A stretch of DNA of 64,000 bases from Dermacentor variabilis (taxonomy: Eukaryota > Arthropoda > Arachnida > Ixodida > Ixodidae): positions 266,279,815 to 266,343,814 of the forward strand of contig NC_134568.1 in the NCBI RefSeq assembly GCF_050947875.1, written 5' to 3'. Positions 1 to 9,738 of the stretch are shown in pieces. Under the pieces are notes generated by a model, which made no database searches, was not told where the DNA came from, and was given only the letters and a program-made list of their open reading frames with translations. The stretch's first letter is position 1. Each line of letters starts with the position of its first letter. A program made the position numbers and the translations under genes.

Positions 1-102
1 AGAGAGCAAAAAAAAAAAATTTCGAGGATTGCGTGAGCAGGGGTCGGGAGAAAAACGGAGGTGGGCGCTCGGCGCCGCTGGGAGAAGGAAGGAGAGGAGA
101 GG

Positions 103-310
<208 letters not shown>

Positions 311-890
311 CAGACGGAATGTAGTGAGAGCAGCTCAACTCCTCGCAGCATTTACTTATCCTCTACATTGGCTATTCTCTGTACCATACTTAAAGATTCT
401 CGCGATATAATGGTTGCTTGAAGGCGCTTTACAAGAACTTGTATATAACAAACATTTCCGGAGGAGCCTGATGTAGAGCTCTTTAGTCTATTACTGCTCC
501 CAGGTGATCTGATTCGGGCTCAGTCTTGGTTAAAATCCCTGCCTTTCATTTATCAATTGCTCTTTCTCTCTCTCCCACGAGATCTGAAAGATGCCTCCGA
601 TAACTCTGGAAGACTTGGGGAGAACTCCAATGCCACTTGAGCAACTGCTGCAAATTCATGGACAACGCTAAAGAAGCATGTATACAGCAGATAACGCGCG
701 CTTCCACTGCAATTCGCAAGCAGGAGGTGCAGGACATTCCGGGTTTGCGCACCGTTCACAATGTGACCTTTAACTAGTTTTGCTTCGCTTCTGGCGCTTA
801 TACTGCAAAGCATTATTTGCCTCTTACCACATACATTGCGGTAGGTTCTGTGTTGTCTACACTCGTTGGACTCGGGCCACCTAAAGTTAT
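311..890. other. Unassigned sequence
   Basis: I recognise no gene or repeat here. The open frames are short, have no recognisable motifs and read across both strands. It may be decayed mobile-element DNA like its surroundings. Confidence 0.4.
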
Positions 891-892
891 TT

Positions 893-975
893 GTGTGCAC
901 TGGTGAGATTTGAACCAGGGTCCCCCGGCTCAATACCCCGATGCCCTAGCCATTAGGTCCCAGACGCGCTGCTAG
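893..975 (-). repeat. tRNA-like sequence, probable SINE head
   Basis: On the minus strand a B-box-like GGTTCAAATC (about 907-916) lies roughly 40 bp downstream of an A-box-like CCTAATGGCTAGGGC (about 945-958). This is the spacing of an internal RNA polymerase III promoter. Pairing of the acceptor and anticodon stems is poor, so a tRNA-derived SINE or tRNA pseudogene fits better than a working tRNA gene. No SINE body was recognised beyond the head. Confidence 0.5.
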
Positions 976-1227
976 GCCCGAGGGAATAACAATCTTGCCA
1001 CTTTCCTTCCCTCGGGCAAAATGGTTCTTGCCCGAAAGGGGTTGCGCGCGCGCCACGTAGCATGGCAACTACGTGTTTGTAAATTCGCGTGCACTGGTAG
1101 TTTCGTGCATCTTTTCCTGGACAGCTAGGGCTTTGAGACACGGCGTACCATTCGAACGCCTTTGGGATCAACTCAGTATAGCCATTGCATTGGCTGAAGT
1201 GGCTTAGGTTTTGATTTATGTTACATC
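976..1227. other. Unassigned sequence
   Basis: Nothing recognisable apart from a short hairpin near 1012-1035 with CGGGCAA and TTGCCCG arms. Confidence 0.4.
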
Positions 1228-2115
1228 TGTAATGGGCAAATGGTGCAACAAATTGTACCTGGGCTTATGTATACGGACGACATAGTGCTACTGGCGAGTA
1301 ATGCAAGAGATTTGCAGAGGCTTAGGAATACGGGTGGCAATGCAGCGACAAATTTAGGCTTTAAGTTTAGCACAGAGAAATCGGGGATTATGATCTTTAT
1401 AGAAGAGACGAGTAATGACCTGGTATCAATTCAACAGCAAATAATACCCATAGTCAAGCAATATAAACACCTGAGTGTATACACAAACGAAGGAAACACC
1501 TACTCAGGCATCCACCAAGATAACCTAAGAATGAAGGGCAAGTGGAATGCAGCAGTAATAGAACATAGAGCCCTTCGGGCTCCGATAAATATGAGGTGGT
1601 GCGAGGAATCGGGAAAGGAGTAATGGTAGAAGTGCTAACGCTTGCAAATGCCATTCTGCGCTTAAAATAAGATATCTTGTCGGGGTTGCAAGTTAACCAA
1701 AGGTGGGTAGGCCAGTTGGCTTTGGGGGCCCACATTAAAACCACGAAATAGGCAGTAAAGCGTGACATGGGTTGGGCCTCGTTCGAAGTCAGAGAACCGC
1801 AGAGCAAAATTAGTTTGTTAAGAAAGACTCAGGAACGTGGATGACAATAAATGGGCGGCTAAAGTGCATAAGTATCTGCACCTGAAAAGCGTGCACTCAG
1901 AATGGAGGAAGAGGTCAAGAAAGTTGGCAACCAAGTACAGGGCGATCGAAAATGTAAATAAATAACCAGGAGTCATCAAAAAGAAAGTGAGAGAAAGAGA
2001 CACGGTGAATTGAATACAAAGGAAGCAAAAGAAAACCATGAAGGTTTACAAGATTGAGAAGGAATATAGCAGGAGCAAAAATTTGTACGATAACACGAGT
2101 AGTAATATCGTGCTA
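1228..2115 (+). pseudogene. LINE reverse transcriptase fragment (3' part of ORF2)
   Basis: The first part (1240-1620) reads as the C-terminal half of a non-LTR reverse transcriptase. It carries MYTDDIVLLA, the YxDD catalytic box with T in place of the usual A, followed by a typical GFKFSTEKSGIMIF stretch. After a stop at 1621 the similarity continues in shifted frames. Near 1840-1930 a basic segment beginning DDNKWAAKVHKYLHLKS resembles tick LINE C-terminal regions. The copy lacks its endonuclease and palm N-terminus and has several stops and frameshifts. The clade was not determined. It abuts a SINE on its right. Confidence 0.7.
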
Positions 2116-2117
2116 TT

Positions 2118-2354
2118 TGATGCCTTCATATAGGAGGTTGTGGCCAAGTACTGCACCAAGTGACCAATCCTGCGCTGGTAAGTGAGTTACTGGTTCTGAC
2201 CAGCGGGATCAGGCTACACTCCACGCCCGTTTATGAAATTTCATCTTATCGACGCGCGGATTTTTTTTATCCGGTGGAAAATTGCGCGGCGCCGGGATTC
2301 GAACTACGGTCCTCCTGCACGCAAGGCGGATGCTCCACCTCTACGCCACCGCTG
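2118..2354 (-). mobile_element. tRNA-derived SINE, nearly complete
   Basis: Read on the minus strand, it starts with a tRNA-like head at 2354. The A box is GGTGGCGTAGAGGTGGAGC and the B box is AGTTCGAATCCC (around 2300). A body follows with TTTTCCACCGGAT, a T/A-rich stretch, TGATCCCGCTGGTCAGAACC and CAGCGCAGGATTGG, ending near ACTTGGCCACAACCTCC. The tRNA-like head gives the RNA polymerase III promoter, and mobilisation would depend on a partner LINE. It resembles an abundant tick SINE type; comparison with the Ruka SINE of Rhipicephalus is the obvious test. The right edge coincides with the start of the RTE-like LINE. Confidence 0.8.
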
Positions 2355-2375
2355 CACCTGACAGGCCGCCATTGA

Positions 2376-3749
2376 AATCTGAACCTGGCAACGTTTAACG
2401 CTAGAGCGTTATCTAGTGAGGCGAGTCTAGCAGGGCTATTGGAGGAATTAGAGGGCAGTATATGGGATATAATAGGGCTCAGTGAAGTTAGGAGGACGAA
2501 AGAAGCATATACAGTGCTAAAAAGCGGGCACGTCCTGTGCTACCGGGGCTTAGCGGAGAGACGAGAACTAGGAGTCGGATTCCTGATTAATAAAGATATA
2601 GCTGGTAACATACACGAATTCCATAGCATTAACGAGAGGGTGGCAGGTTTTGTTGTGAAACTTAACAAGAGGTACAAATTGAAGGTCGTACAGGTCTACG
2701 CCCTTACATCCAGTCATGATGACCAGGAAGTCGAAAGCTTCTATGAAGACGTGGAATCGGCGATGGTTAATCAAAACAAAATAGACTATACTGATGGGCG
2801 ACTTCAATGTCAGGGTAGGCAAGAAGCAGGCTGGAGACAAGTCAGTGGGGGAATATGGCATATGATCTAGGAATAGCAGGGGAGAGTTATTAGTAGAGTT
2901 TGCAGAACAGAACAATATGCGGATAATGAATACCTTCTTCCGCAAGCGGGATAGCCGGAAGTGGACGTGGAGGAGCCCGAATGGCGAAACTAGAAATGAA
3001 ATAGACCTTATACTCTGCGCTGACACTGGCATCATACAAGATGTGGACGTGCTCAGCAAGGTACGCTGCAGTGACCATAGGATGGTAAGAACTCGATTTA
3101 GCCTAGACTTGAGGAGGGAATGGAAGAAACTGGTACATAAAAAGCCGATCAAGGAGTTAGCGGTAAGAAGGAAAATAGAAGAATTCCAGATCAAGCTACA
3201 GAACAGGTATTCAGCCTTAACTCAGGAAGAGGACCTTAGTGTTGAAGATATGAACGGCAATCTTATGGGCATCATTAAGGAGTGTGCAATAGAAGTCGGT
3301 GGTAACTCCGTTAGACAGGATGCCAGTAAGCTATCGCAGGAGACAAAATATCTGATCAGGAAACGCCAATGTATGAAAGCCTCTAACACTATAGCTAGAA
3401 TAGAACTGGCAGAACTTTTGAAGTTAATCAACTAGCGTAAGACAGCTGACATAAGGAAGTATAATATGGATAGAATTGAACATGGTCTCAGGAACGGAGC
3501 AAGCCTAAAATCAGTGAAGAAGAAACTAGGAATAGACAATAATCAGATGTATGCGTTAAGAAACAAAGCCGGCAATATCATTACTAATATCGATGAGATA
3601 GTTCAAGTGGCTGAGGAGTTCTATAGATATTTATACAACACCAGTGGCACCAACGACGGTAATGGGAGAGAGAATAGTCTAGAGGAATTGGAAATCCCAC
3701 AGGTAACGCCAGAAGAAGTAAAGAAAGCCTTGGGAGCTATGCAAAGGGG
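2376..3749 (+). pseudogene. RTE-like LINE 5' half: APE endonuclease and RT linker
   Basis: The frame open from about 2376 contains LATFNAR, with the endonuclease metal-binding Asn, and GLSEVRRTK, with the catalytic Glu. Around 2796-2815 a frame change is needed to read the GDFNVRVGKKQ motif. The late endonuclease region from 2890 has the motifs SRKWTWRSPNG, RNEIDLIL and SDHRMV, giving the Asp and His of the active site. The remaining frame runs to a stop at 3433 and resumes at 3466 as a linker rich in E and K. It is cut at codon MQRG by the LTR element. This nuclease nicks target DNA to prime reverse transcription. Stops and at least one frameshift inactivate this copy. Confidence 0.85.
3746..3749. 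repeat. Target-site duplication, left copy (GGGG)
   Basis: GGGG lies directly before the TG end of the left LTR and is repeated at 11092-11095. Joining the flanks with one copy gives AAAGGGGGAAGG, which keeps the LINE frame. Confidence 0.75.
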
Positions 3750-3921
3750 TGTTTGGATCTGACTGCTGGTACGATCTGTTGGGAACTCGGCGCTGACGCC
3801 CGTGGTTGTACCTGGGTCGCAAGCCCCAAGGGTAGCGTTGGCCTGGCGGCCTGGGGTACAATTGGAAGCATCCGAAGGTCCCGGCAAAGCATGAGTCGAC
3901 TGGTAACAACAAAACGACTGG

Positions 3922-3927
3922 TTTATT
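3922..3927 (-). terminator. LTR polyadenylation signal (AATAAA)
   Basis: The minus strand reads TTAAAATAAACCAG downstream of the TATA box in the 3' LTR, the expected place for 3'-end formation of the element RNA. The same motif in the 5' LTR is at 10266-10271. Confidence 0.55.
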
Positions 3928-4036
3928 TTAACATCGCAAAGAGTTGGCGGTCAGGTTGACCGAAGTAGAGAGACGGGAGAGCACTTTACTCAGCAGAAGA
4001 AATCGGAGCCCTCCTTTTGGCGTCCGGGGGCAGCTG

Positions 4037-4044
4037 TTTTTATA
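4037..4044 (-). promoter_or_regulatory. LTR TATA box (3' LTR copy)
   Basis: The minus strand reads TATAAAAA within GAGAGTATAAAAACAGC. It lies about 110 bp before an AATAAA signal, which fits a U3 promoter followed by a short R region. Confidence 0.6.
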
Positions 4045-4121
4045 CTCTCGCAGTTGAGGGCAAGAAGGAACCCCTCAAAAGACGAGCACGTGAATGTACA
4101 ATGGGCTAATGGTGACGCACA

Positions 4122-4333
4122 CTGTCGTGGCGCTGCGCACGATCTCGTAGCACCCTGTCGTGGCGCTGCGCACGATCTCGTAGCACCCTGTCGTGGCGCT
4201 GCGCACGATCTCGTAGCACTCTGTCGTGGCGCTGCGCACGATCTCGTAGCACTCTGTCGTGGCGCTGCGCACGATCTCGTAGCACTCTGTCGTGGCGCTG
4301 CGCACGATCTCGTAGCACCCTGTCGTGGCGCTG
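4122..4333. repeat. 33-bp tandem array in LTR U3 (about 6.4 copies)
   Basis: Units begin CTGTCGTGGCGCTGCGCACG and recur at 4122, 4155, 4188, 4221, 4254, 4287 and 4320, with the last one truncated. Only a C/T change near the unit end varies. Because the unit is a multiple of three, all frames stay open and produce spurious repeat proteins. Position in U3 suggests it could be regulatory; that is inference. Confidence 0.95.
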
Positions 4334-4368
4334 CCGGTCGGACACAATGACTGTAATGAGAGGCTGGT

Positions 4369-4603
4369 CCCTGCTTTGGCATCGCCTGTTTCGGGCACAA
4401 TGACTGGAACGAGATCCCTGCTTTGGCATCGCCTGTTTCGGGCCCAATAACTGGAATGAGATCCCTGCTTTGGCATCGCCTGTTTCGGGCACAATGACTG
4501 GAACGAGATCCCTGCTTTGGCATCGCCTGTTTCGGGCCCAATAACTGGAATGAGATCCCTGCTTTGGCATCGCCTGTTTCGGGCACAATGACTGGAATGC
4601 GAG
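4369..4603. repeat. 47-bp tandem array in LTR U3 (5 copies)
   Basis: Units begin CCCTGCTTTGGCATCGCCTG at 4369, 4416, 4463, 4510 and 4557. Alternate copies differ at GGGCAC/GGGCCC and at ATGACTGGAAC/ATAACTGGAAT. That A-B-A-B pattern suggests growth by duplication of a two-unit block. Confidence 0.95.
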
Positions 4604-4747
4604 GAGGATCCCTAGGCGGTCGCATCGCCGCAGACGCGCCTGGAAACACCTGGCGATGAGTGTTGCGGCGACGACGATCGGGCCAAAATGTCTGCCGCCC
4701 GCCGTAGTCGCGCCGGCAAAACCACGTGTCGCAGGCGAAACGCAACA

Positions 4748-4770
4748 GACCGCCCCGCCGGGGGAAGGAG
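4748..4770 (-). other. Polypurine tract candidate and start of the 3' untranslated region
   Basis: Directly upstream of the 3' LTR on the minus strand is the G-rich run GGCGGGGCGGTC. This is where a polypurine tract primes plus-strand DNA synthesis. It is purine-rich but interrupted by C and T, so the assignment rests on position. The stretch from 4771 to 5235, between it and the ORF stop, holds no other gene and no envelope-like frame. Confidence 0.55.
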
Positions 4771-5235
4771 ATCCCGATGGACAGGGGACTGCATCCGCTG
4801 TCCGGAGGGATGTCGCTCGATGATGCTCATAACCGAAGTCGGGCGTCCCTTGACGTTTCTTGAGCGTAGCGCACAGAGAAGGCCTCGTTCTCTCGTTCAG
4901 GTTCGCACGGGACACTGCAAAGTGACTTCGGGAGAGTTCACATTTTTGTTCTCGTTCCCGGCAAGCGTTAGAACTACGCTGAAAACTCAACCGCTCAGTC
5001 AGCAAGCACGGCACAACCCTCACTAAGCCCTGCCAGGCTCTTTCCCCTTTTTAGACCACTGCCTAGTTCCTTACAGTAGTCTAGCATCACTCAGAACGCG
5101 TCCACAAATTGAAAAATTGCACTAGAAAGCATATCATCACTTTGAAACACTAAACAAAAGCAATATGTTAAAAAAAAAATCCTGCCTCAGGAAGAAAAAC
5201 ATCAGTAACAAACAATTTTGAGGCTGATTCCTACG

Positions 5236-8200
5236 TTAGGGGCTTCGACTTAAGCCATCGGCGTTACCGTTGAGACTCCCCTTTTTGTAACGTACCTCAA
5301 AGGAATATTGTTGTAAAGCGAGGCTCCAGCGCAGGAGGCGGCCATTTTTGGGAGAGATGGTCTGCAGCCATTGGAGAGGGCAGTGATCCGTCTCAATGAT
5401 AAACCTCGAGCCGGCTAGATAGCATGACAATTTCTGAACGGCCCACACGAGACATGCACACTCTTTCTCGGTGGCGCTATACGCCTGCTCACGACTGGTC
5501 AGCTTACGACTAGCATACAGGACGGGGTGTTCTACTTCTCCATTTTCCCGTTGGCACAGTACAACGCCCATGCCTCGCTCACTAGCATCGCACTGAACAA
5601 TGAACCCTTTTGTATAGTCTGGCGATCGTAGCACAGGCTGGCTTGTTAGGGCACTCTTTAGGGCGCTAAAAGCTCTTTCCTTTGTCTCGTCCCAGACGAC
5701 TGTTTGAGCCTCTGTCTTTCTTAGAGCATCCGTCAGGGGAGCCGCGATATCAGAGTACCTAGGGATGTACCTCTGATAGTAGCCGGCGACACCCAAGAAC
5801 GACCGAATATCGGTCTTCGTGCGCGGTTGCGGAAAGTCTCGCACAGCGGCCACTTTTATTTCAGAGGGGCGGCGACGACCCTGACCAATCACGTGACCGA
5901 GGTAGACAACCTCGGCCTGTGCTATCTGGCACTTAGGAGCCTTGACTGTCAAGCCCGCTTCGCGCAGGCGGGTTAGCACTGCCCGCAAGTGTGTCATATG
6001 CTCCGACCAGGATGCGGAGAATATCGCTACGTCGTCTAGATACGGTAAAGCGAATTCTTGCTGTCCCCGCAACACTTTATCCATGAGGCTTGAAAAACAG
6101 TATGGCGCGTTCTTCAAACCAAAACTCAACACTTTAGGACGGAATGTTCCCATTGGTGAAATGAACGCCGCATACCTACTAGCCTCTTCTGTAAGTGGAA
6201 CCTGCCAATAACCCCTGACAAGATCTAGGGTGGAAATAAACTGAGCGCTACTAACTTTCTCAAGGCGCTCCTCGATGTTAGGGATCGGATAAATTTGATC
6301 CTTAGTGATGGAATTAAGCCTGCGGTAGTCGACGCAAGGACGAGGTTCCTTGCCCGGTACCTCAACTAAAATCAAAGGGGAGGTATAATCACTCTCACCT
6401 GCCTCAATAACACCGAGCTGTAGCATTTTCTTTACCTCAGCCTCCATAATATCGCTCTGGCGGGGTGACACCCGATACGCCTTGGATCGTACTGGCTCTG
6501 TGGAGGTAAGTTCTATATCATGAGTAAGTACAGAAGTCCTACCAGGCCTCTCAGAGAACAGACCCTGAAACTCTTGTAATAGCTGGTGTAGTTCGGTTTT
6601 CTGCTCGGGCGACAGCGGTGCTTTACTGATAAGGTCACTAATGACTTGACCGGTGTCTTCCCTGTTCGTCACTGAGCCTAGTCCCGGAAGCTCGACTGGA
6701 AGCTCTTCAGGAACGTTTATCATCATGCACACCACTGCTTCCCGTTGTCTATAAGGTTTGAGCAGATTACAGTGGTAAACTTGCTGTGCTTTCCGCTTTC
6801 CTGGCAGACTTACCACGTAGTTAACGTCCGACAGTTTCTGAACAATTCGTGCTGGGCCCTCCCACTGCACGTCTAGTTTGTTGTTTAGCGATGTGCGCAA
6901 TATCATGACCTCATCGCCAACCTCAAAACGACGGGCCCTGGCTGTCCGATCATAATAAACCTTGGCCCTCTGCTGGGCCTTTGTCATTGCTTCACCTGAC
7001 AACTCCTGTGCCCTTCTTAAGCGTTCGAGGAGCTTAAGCACGTACTCCACCACGACTGGGTCGTCGCCCCTACCTTCCCACGATTCTCGAAGCATGCGAA
7101 GCGGAGATCGAAGCGAGCGACCGTACACCAGTTCAGCTGGCGAAAACCCCGTAGCCGCATGCGGCGCGGTCCTTAAAGCAAACATCACCCCAGGCAGACA
7201 CAGCTCCCAGTCAGTTTGATGTTCAAAACACAAGGCTCTCAACACGCGCTTCATGACGGAGTGGAGCTTCTCAACGGAATTCGACTGTGGGTGGTACACT
7301 GAGCTGTGTAACAGCTTTACCCCACACCTTTCGAGAAAAGTTGTCGTCAAAGCGCTAGTAAACACGGTGCCCTGATCTGATTGGATTTCCGCAGGAAAAC
7401 CAACTCGCGCAAATATGGACAGTAGTGCATTAACTATCTCAACTGAGCTGAGTTCTTTAAGCGGCACTGCTTCAGGGAACTTTGTCGCTGGGCAGATCAC
7501 AGTCAAAATGTGTCTGTACCCCGTGGCTGTTACCGGCAGAGGTCCCACAGTATCAATAACGAGCCGTCTAAAAGGCTCCGTAATGATAGGTACCAATTTC
7601 AACGGCGCCCTCGATTTGTCCCCTGGTTTGCCCACCCGCTGACAAGTGTCACATGTCCTCACGAAATGGTCTGCGTCCCGAAAACACCCTGGCCAATAGT
7701 ACTCTTGCAAGAGACGGTCCTTAGTTTTCTTAACTCCTAGGTGTCCGGACCACGAACCCCCGTGTGACAAGCGCAACAGATCCTGACGATAGCATTGAGG
7801 CACGACCAGCTGATCGAACTCCACTCCTCGGCGGTCTAGATACTTCCGGTACAGGACTCCACCTCTTTCCACAAAACGCGCAGTTTTCCTGGCGATACCT
7901 TCTTTGACATTGCAGCGCACGTTTTCCAGGCTGCCATCCTTTTTTTGCTCGGCTATCAAAGCCGACCGGCTGACTCTTAGCAACCTATCAAGTCCGTCTG
8001 ACGTAGGCGCGATGAGCAAATCTGTAGATAGCTCTTCTAACTTTCCCGTGTCGGGCGGTTCCTCTCCAGTATCTGGCGCCTTTAACGTTACAGACTCAAG
8101 TCTATTCAGTTCGGGCGTGCTCTGAATATCAGCTTGCTGCGCCTCTGACCCTTTTTCGTTGTTTGATAACGTCGGCCCCGCAACTACCGCCTTTGCAGCG

Positions 8201-9738
8201 AGCTCCCGAACCTTCGATCTGGTTAAGGCCTGAACACTAGCTTCACCAAACAAAAGCCCCTTCTCGCGCAGGAGGTGATCGGACCTGTTTGAAAATAGGT
8301 ACGGGTACTGGGGTGGCAGCATAGATGACACTGCGGCCTCCGTCTCAAGCGCTCCGAAAGGTCCTTCAATAAGCACTTTTGCTACCGGCAGACACACGCT
8401 ATGAGCTTCCACGGCTTGCTTGATCCATGCGCACTCGCCCGTGAACATATGGGGTTCTACGTAAGATGGGTGAACTACATCCATCGTAGCTGCGGAATCG
8501 CGAAGCACTCGGCACTCTTTCCCGTTCACGAGGAGGTCTCGCATGTAAGGCTCGAGAAGCTTCATGTTCTCGTCCGTGCTGCCTATTGAAAAAAACACAA
8601 CTTTTGGTGTTGTTTCCGGACACTGCGCCGAAAAGTGACCCGGCTTCTGGCACGTATAACAAACGCCCGCTCGCCTCATCTCGAACCGCTTTCTGCGTTC
8701 GGCTTCGGCTGCCGTCTCTTTACGTTTGGTCGGATTGCTTTCACTCGCATCCTCACTACGCGTGTCCCCCTTAAATCTCATGGGCGTGAACCTTGGCCTC
8801 TCAGACTTGGAGCCAAATTCACCCTTTTGACCGTCCTTAGCTCCGCGAGCTCGACGCGTCACAAACTCCTCGGCTAGCTCAGCGGCTCTAGCCACCGTAC
8901 TCACGTCTGGCCTATCCAAGACCCAGTATCGCACGTTCTCCGGTAACCGACTATAAAACTGTTCTAGCCCGAAGCACTGCAGAACTTTATCGTGGTCACC
9001 AAACGCTTTCTCTTCTTTGAGCCACTCCTGCATGTTCGACATAAGCCTATACGCAAACTCTGTATATGACTCACTTCTGCCTTTCTCATTTTCCCGAAAC
9101 TTCCGACGGAACGCCTCCGCAGACAGCCGGTACTTTTTTAGCAGACTCGATTTTACTTTGTCGAAATCCTCTGCTTCCTCTCTATCCAAACGAGCGACTA
9201 CGTCGGCCGCCTCGCCGGGTAACAAAGTGAGCAAGCGCTGTGGCCACGTTTCCCGAGAGAACCCCTGCTTCTCGCACGTTCGCTCAAAGTTAACCAGGAA
9301 CAAACCAATGTCCTCTCCAAGCTTAAACGGCCGCATCAGGTCAGTCATTTTGAACAATACGCGTTCTCCTGCACCGTGTGCCTGACTTCCATTACGAGCG
9401 CGTTCCATCTCTACCTCAAGACGCTTCATTTCCAAAGCGTGTTGACGGTCACGCTCTTGTTGCTCTCGCTCTTTCTGTTCTTTAAGTTCGCGCTCCTGTT
9501 TCTCTTTTTGCTCTTTAAGTTCGCGCTCCTGTTTCTCTTTTTGCTCTTTAAGTTCGCGCTCCTGTCTTTTTGACCTCTCCTCAATAGTCTCAAGGCATTC
9601 CGACAGCTCGTCATCCTCAGCCTCTAACTCAAGAATAGCCTTTATCAGTTCCGGTTTTCTTAGTTTGTCTGAGACATCCAGACCCAACTCTCTTGCAAGC
9701 TCCAACAATTTCGGTTTGCGCAACGACTTCAAATCCAT
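5236..9738 (-). CDS. Gag-pol polyprotein, domain order GAG-PR-INT-RT-RH (1500 aa)
   Basis: Single ORF from the ATG at 9738 to the stop at 5236. Residues 1-50 are helical, and about 55-110 form a charged coiled coil containing three near-identical 11-residue repeats (QERELKEQKEK). Gag follows to about 355. A CCHC knuckle has C360, C363, H368 and C373. The protease region has D414-S-A-A, where D-S/T-G is usual. Integrase has H659, H666, C696 and C699, the acidic triad D729, D788 and E823, and a GPY/F-like module near 950-975. The RT, from about 1085, has D1172 and YLDD at 1233-1236. RNase H has D1384, E1424/1426 and D1451. The RT is of Ty3/gypsy type, yet integrase lies before it, as in the Gmr1 group and Ty1/copia. 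No frameshift separates gag from pol, and no envelope gene follows. All catalytic positions listed are present except the protease glycine. Confidence 0.95.
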   Translation of the reverse strand: MDLKSLRKPKLLELARELGLDVSDKLRKPELIKAILELEAEDDELSECLETIEERSKRQERELKEQKEKQERELKEQKEKQERELKEQKEREQQERDRQHALEMKRLEVEMERARNGSQAHGAGERVLFKMTDLMRPFKLGEDIGLFLVNFERTCEKQGFSRETWPQRLLTLLPGEAADVVARLDREEAEDFDKVKSSLLKKYRLSAEAFRRKFRENEKGRSESYTEFAYRLMSNMQEWLKEEKAFGDHDKVLQCFGLEQFYSRLPENVRYWVLDRPDVSTVARAAELAEEFVTRRARGAKDGQKGEFGSKSERPRFTPMRFKGDTRSEDASESNPTKRKETAAEAERRKRFEMRRAGVCYTCQKPGHFSAQCPETTPKVVFFSIGSTDENMKLLEPYMRDLLVNGKECRVLRDSAATMDVVHPSYVEPHMFTGECAWIKQAVEAHSVCLPVAKVLIEGPFGALETEAAVSSMLPPQYPYLFSNRSDHLLREKGLLFGEASVQALTRSKVRELAAKAVVAGPTLSNNEKGSEAQQADIQSTPELNRLESVTLKAPDTGEEPPDTGKLEELSTDLLIAPTSDGLDRLLRVSRSALIAEQKKDGSLENVRCNVKEGIARKTARFVERGGVLYRKYLDRRGVEFDQLVVPQCYRQDLLRLSHGGSWSGHLGVKKTKDRLLQEYYWPGCFRDADHFVRTCDTCQRVGKPGDKSRAPLKLVPIITEPFRRLVIDTVGPLPVTATGYRHILTVICPATKFPEAVPLKELSSVEIVNALLSIFARVGFPAEIQSDQGTVFTSALTTTFLERCGVKLLHSSVYHPQSNSVEKLHSVMKRVLRALCFEHQTDWELCLPGVMFALRTAPHAATGFSPAELVYGRSLRSPLRMLRESWEGRGDDPVVVEYVLKLLERLRRAQELSGEAMTKAQQRAKVYYDRTARARRFEVGDEVMILRTSLNNKLDVQWEGPARIVQKLSDVNYVVSLPGKRKAQQVYHCNLLKPYRQREAVVCMMINVPEELPVELPGLGSVTNREDTGQVISDLISKAPLSPEQKTELHQLLQEFQGLFSERPGRTSVLTHDIELTSTEPVRSKAYRVSPRQSDIMEAEVKKMLQLGVIEAGESDYTSPLILVEVPGKEPRPCVDYRRLNSITKDQIYPIPNIEERLEKVSSAQFISTLDLVRGYWQVPLTEEASRYAAFISPMGTFRPKVLSFGLKNAPYCFSSLMDKVLRGQQEFALPYLDDVAIFSASWSEHMTHLRAVLTRLREAGLTVKAPKCQIAQAEVVYLGHVIGQGRRRPSEIKVAAVRDFPQPRTKTDIRSFLGVAGYYQRYIPRYSDIAAPLTDALRKTEAQTVVWDETKERAFSALKSALTSQPVLRSPDYTKGFIVQCDASERGMGVVLCQRENGEVEHPVLYASRKLTSREQAYSATEKECACLVWAVQKLSCYLAGSRFIIETDHCPLQWLQTISPKNGRLLRWSLALQQYSFEVRYKKGSLNGNADGLSRSP

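Larger units (their letters stand above)
3750..4747 (-). repeat. 3' LTR of the gypsy-type element
   Basis: About 998 bp, with TGTTTGG at the plus-strand left end and CGCAACA at the right end. From 3780 to 4747 it matches 10124-11091 at a constant offset of 6344 with no difference noticed. The outer 30 bp (3750-3779) differ clearly from the other LTR. In transcription order the U3 (4747 to about 4010) holds two tandem arrays and a TATA box. A polyadenylation signal lies at 3922-3927, and the U5 ends at 3750. Confidence 0.93.

Noticed and set aside
893..975. True tRNA gene
   Set aside because: A and B boxes are present but acceptor and anticodon stems do not pair properly, so a SINE head or tRNA pseudogene is more likely.
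4122..4333. CRISPR-like regular array
   Set aside because: The units are directly adjacent with no unique spacers, lie inside an LTR and occur in eukaryotic DNA; this is an ordinary tandem repeat.
3990..5023. ORFs of up to 305 codons over the left LTR and adjacent 3' untranslated region
   Set aside because: They read through the 33-bp and 47-bp tandem arrays on both strands. The LTR part recurs identically in the other LTR. No protein family fits.
4748..5235. Possible envelope gene between pol and the 3' LTR
   Set aside because: The 490-base stretch has no sense-strand ORF of useful length, no signal peptide and no membrane segment.
5236..9738. Two nested or chimeric elements producing the unusual pol order
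   Set aside because: The ORF is continuous over 1500 codons with matching LTRs, primer site and target duplication; no internal element ends are visible.
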